Assembly: GCA_002428965.1 (NCBI GenBank)
Contig: DIYI01000012.1
Coordinates: 471,948-535,947 of the forward strand
Origin: Jejuia sp. UBA6058
GTDB taxonomy: Bacteria; Bacteroidota; Bacteroidia; Flavobacteriales; Flavobacteriaceae
Length of the DNA stretch: 64,000 bases
Direction of reading: 5' to 3'
In this document: positions 61,851 to 64,000 of the stretch, piece by piece
How the letters are laid out: every line of letters begins with the position of its first letter
Numbering within the stretch: position 1 is the first letter of the stretch
Program-made: the position numbers and the translations under genes
Notes under the pieces: model-generated
What the model was told of the DNA's origin: nothing
Seen by the model: the letters and a program-made list of their open reading frames with translations, nothing else
Database searches by the model: none

Positions 61851-63761
61851 ATGGCACACGTAAAACCGTACAGTCTATTTACAGAATTTGATATTAACTT
61901 GTTTAAAGCCGGAAAACATTTTCGTCTTTATGAAAAATTTGGTTCACACCTAGTAACCGTAGATGGTATTGAAGGTGTGTATTTTGCTGTTTGGGCACCT
62001 AGTGCAAAACAAGTTTCTGTTATTGGCGACTTTAACTATTGGATGGAAGGAGAGCATCAGCTAAATGTACGTTGGGACTCCAGTGGTATTTGGGAAGGTT
62101 TTATTCCTTTAGTAGAAAAGGGGGCGATTTACAAGTATAAAATTCAGAGTCACCATAACGATGTTAAAACCGAAAAAGCCGACCCATATGCAAGACGTAG
62201 CGAACACCCCCCAAAGACAGCCTCAATAGTTTGGGATGATAATTACAAGTGGAAAGATAGTGGGTGGATGAAAAAACGTAAAAAGAATAATGCTATAGAC
62301 GCGCCATTTTCTGTTTACGAAGTTCATTTAGGTTCCTGGAAACGTAATGTTGAGGAAAACCGCTTCATGTCTTATTTTGAATTAGCAGACGAATTGGTTA
62401 ACTATGTTAAGGAAATGAACTTTACACATGTAGAGCTCATGCCCATAATGGAATATCCTTACGATCCGTCATGGGGATATCAACTTACTGGGTATTTTGC
62501 ACCTACGTCGCGTTACGGTTATCCTGAAGAATTTAAATACTTAGTAGATAAGTTACACCAAAATGATATTGGTATCATCTTAGATTGGGTGCCATCTCAC
62601 TTCCCTGAAGATGCCCATGGCTTAGGGTTCTTTGATGGTTCGCATCTTTATGAGCACCCTGATAGACGTAAAGGCTATCATCAAGATTGGAAAAGTTTAA
62701 TATTTAATTATGAGCGTAATGAAGTGCGTTCGTTTTTAATAAGTAATGCCATTTTTTGGTTAGAACAATATCATGCCGATGGGCTGCGTGTTGATGCTGT
62801 AGCCTCTATGTTATTTTTAGATTACTCTAGAGAAGATGGAGAGTGGGAACCAAATATTTACGGAGGACGTGAAAACCTTGCGGTTATTGACTTTTTGAAA
62901 CAATTAAATGAAGAAGTGTATGCTTCTTTTCCAGACGTGCAAACTATTGCTGAAGAATCTACAGCGTTCCCAATGGTATCTAAGCCAACATTTATGGGAG
63001 GTTTGGGCTTCGGTATGAAGTGGATGATGGGTTGGATGCACGATACCCTAGAATATTTCAAAAAAGACCCAGTTTACAGAAATTACCACCACAACGAAAT
63101 TACCTTTAGTTTGGCGTATGCATTTACCGAGAATTTCATGTTGCCTTTGTCTCACGATGAAGTAGTATATGGTAAAAATTCTATTTTAGGAAGAATGCCT
63201 GGGGATGAATGGCAGCGTTTCGCTAATTTAAGGTTGTTATATGGCTACATGTTTACACACCCAGGCACTAAATTACTTTTTATGGGTGGTGAATTTGGGC
63301 AGTATAATGAGTGGGATTTCCAAGGAAGTTTAGACTGGAACTTGTTAGATTTTATCCCACATCAAGATTTACAGAACTATGTAAAGCACCTCAATAAGTT
63401 ATACAAAAAAACACCAGCGCTTTATGAAAAGGCTTTTAGTCATGAAGGCTTTGAATGGATTAGTTATGACGATCATGAAAATAGCGTAATATCATACATA
63501 AGAAAAGGGTATGAAGAAGAAAATAACGTGGTTATAGTTTGTAATTTAACCCCTGCTGTTAGAAAAGATTATAAAATAGGGCTTCCTACCAAAGGTAAGC
63601 TAGTTGAAATATTTAATAGTGATGATAAAGCCTATGGTGGTAGTGGAATTAACAATAAAAAGCAGACCACAATTAAAAAAGACGCTTGGAACGGTAAAGA
63701 ATTCTCTGCTTCAATCACATTACCCCCATTAGCTATTACAGTTTTCGAATTTAAAAATTAA
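61851..63761 (+). CDS. glgB: 1,4-alpha-glucan branching enzyme
   Basis: Introduces alpha-1,6 branches into the glucan. 636 residues: CBM48 domain (about 20-120, YFAVWAPSAKQVSVIGDFNYW), GH13 barrel (about 150-520) with GYQLTGYFAPTSRYG, nucleophile D315 (GLRVDAVAS), acid/base at E368/E369 (IAEEST), and LPLSHDEVVYGKNSI, and a C-terminal beta domain. It is the final gene of the glucan operon and is followed by a terminator. Confidence 0.95.
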   Translation: MAHVKPYSLFTEFDINLFKAGKHFRLYEKFGSHLVTVDGIEGVYFAVWAPSAKQVSVIGDFNYWMEGEHQLNVRWDSSGIWEGFIPLVEKGAIYKYKIQSHHNDVKTEKADPYARRSEHPPKTASIVWDDNYKWKDSGWMKKRKKNNAIDAPFSVYEVHLGSWKRNVEENRFMSYFELADELVNYVKEMNFTHVELMPIMEYPYDPSWGYQLTGYFAPTSRYGYPEEFKYLVDKLHQNDIGIILDWVPSHFPEDAHGLGFFDGSHLYEHPDRRKGYHQDWKSLIFNYERNEVRSFLISNAIFWLEQYHADGLRVDAVASMLFLDYSREDGEWEPNIYGGRENLAVIDFLKQLNEEVYASFPDVQTIAEESTAFPMVSKPTFMGGLGFGMKWMMGWMHDTLEYFKKDPVYRNYHHNEITFSLAYAFTENFMLPLSHDEVVYGKNSILGRMPGDEWQRFANLRLLYGYMFTHPGTKLLFMGGEFGQYNEWDFQGSLDWNLLDFIPHQDLQNYVKHLNKLYKKTPALYEKAFSHEGFEWISYDDHENSVISYIRKGYEEENNVVIVCNLTPAVRKDYKIGLPTKGKLVEIFNSDDKAYGGSGINNKKQTTIKKDAWNGKEFSASITLPPLAITVFEFKN

Positions 63762-63770
63762 ACAAGTCAA

Positions 63771-63815
63771 AAAAACCTAGTTGTTGATATTCTAGCAGTA
63801 CACAACTAGGTTTTT
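63771..63815 (+). terminator. Terminator of the alpha-glucan operon
   Basis: Stem AAAAACCTAGTTGT / ACAACTAGGTTTTT (63771-63784 with 63802-63815), 17-base loop, then T-rich sequence. The remaining 185 bp to the right edge hold no gene; they end in two and a half copies of TTTTCAAAGG. Confidence 0.85.
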
Positions 63816-64000
63816 ATGAATATTCTGACAATCAAATAATTACTAAGATTTTCTAGCCTATTTTTTTGATAAAGAGCTGCTTTTTTCAGTATTTATTTAC
63901 TTCTTCTATTTCTCAAAACAGAGTATTTTTATTCCTTATTAATAATTTTCCATTTTTTGTCATATTTGGTTAACGTTTTCAAAGGTTTTCAAAGGTTTTT

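Noticed and set aside
63974..64000. TTTTCAAAGG tandem copies at the right edge
   Set aside because: Only two and a half 10-base units, no spacers; not a CRISPR array and truncated by the window.

Overview
The window looks like a chromosomal segment of a marine, polysaccharide-degrading member of the Flavobacteriaceae (Bacteroidetes). It is AT-rich. It encodes SusC/SusD pairs, type IX secretion sorting domains, a DUF6090 protein and agar-specific glycoside hydrolases. Candidate promoters follow the Bacteroidetes TAnnTTTG form. No insertion sequence, integrase, phage gene or CRISPR array was seen, so accessory character rests mainly on the agar locus and the intergenic repeats.

Layout. 1-6.7 kb is housekeeping: a partial FAD oxidoreductase, accC-accB-fabH, rpmF-yceD, pdxA, divergent ribE, and a tiny PID-CTERM-like exported protein. 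7.0-8.8 kb carries a KDG-type kinase and KDPG-type aldolase. 8.9-18.6 kb has a secreted TPR protein, then a three-gene set: an OB-fold membrane protein with an Asp-Val repeat, a flotillin-like SPFH protein, and a 1627-residue DUF3686-type AAA ATPase. 18.7-31.8 kb is an agar/porphyran utilisation locus: VOC protein, DUF1080 lipoprotein + GH16, GH117 anhydro-galactosidase, a TPR-LuxR regulator, and SusC-SusD-surface lipoprotein. A 16-bp motif built from two AACA-type half-sites 11 bp apart recurs in the three promoter regions of this locus and is the best candidate for its private operator.

32.4-44.1 kb returns to mostly core genes: a tRNA with CAT anticodon, mce, rbfA, a LolC/E-like permease, a Rdx/SelT-like protein, dus, a T9SS protein, an Lgt-like paralogue, a DUF6090 protein, a HEAT-like protein, an MJ0619/Tes-like radical SAM protein, two tandem small membrane proteins, a DUF4345 protein and lepA. 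44.3-49.0 kb is a four-gene operon of a TonB-type receptor, an HExxH membrane protein, a LytS-type kinase and a LytTR regulator. 49.2-55.3 kb holds a NarL-type regulator with a 7TM-DISM kinase, then an unknown envelope protein and a large T9SS cargo protein; a duplicated ~70-bp palindrome-bearing sequence lies between the kinase and the envelope gene.

55.7-63.8 kb is a five-gene alpha-glucan operon (GT4 glycogen synthase, glgC, glgE, maltokinase, glgB). This is the maltose-1-phosphate (GlgE) route rather than classical glycogen synthesis, and no trehalose synthase gene is in view. Four copies of a ~150-240 bp mosaic repeat lie in intergenic spaces at 0.7, 34.7, 39.9 and 44.2 kb.
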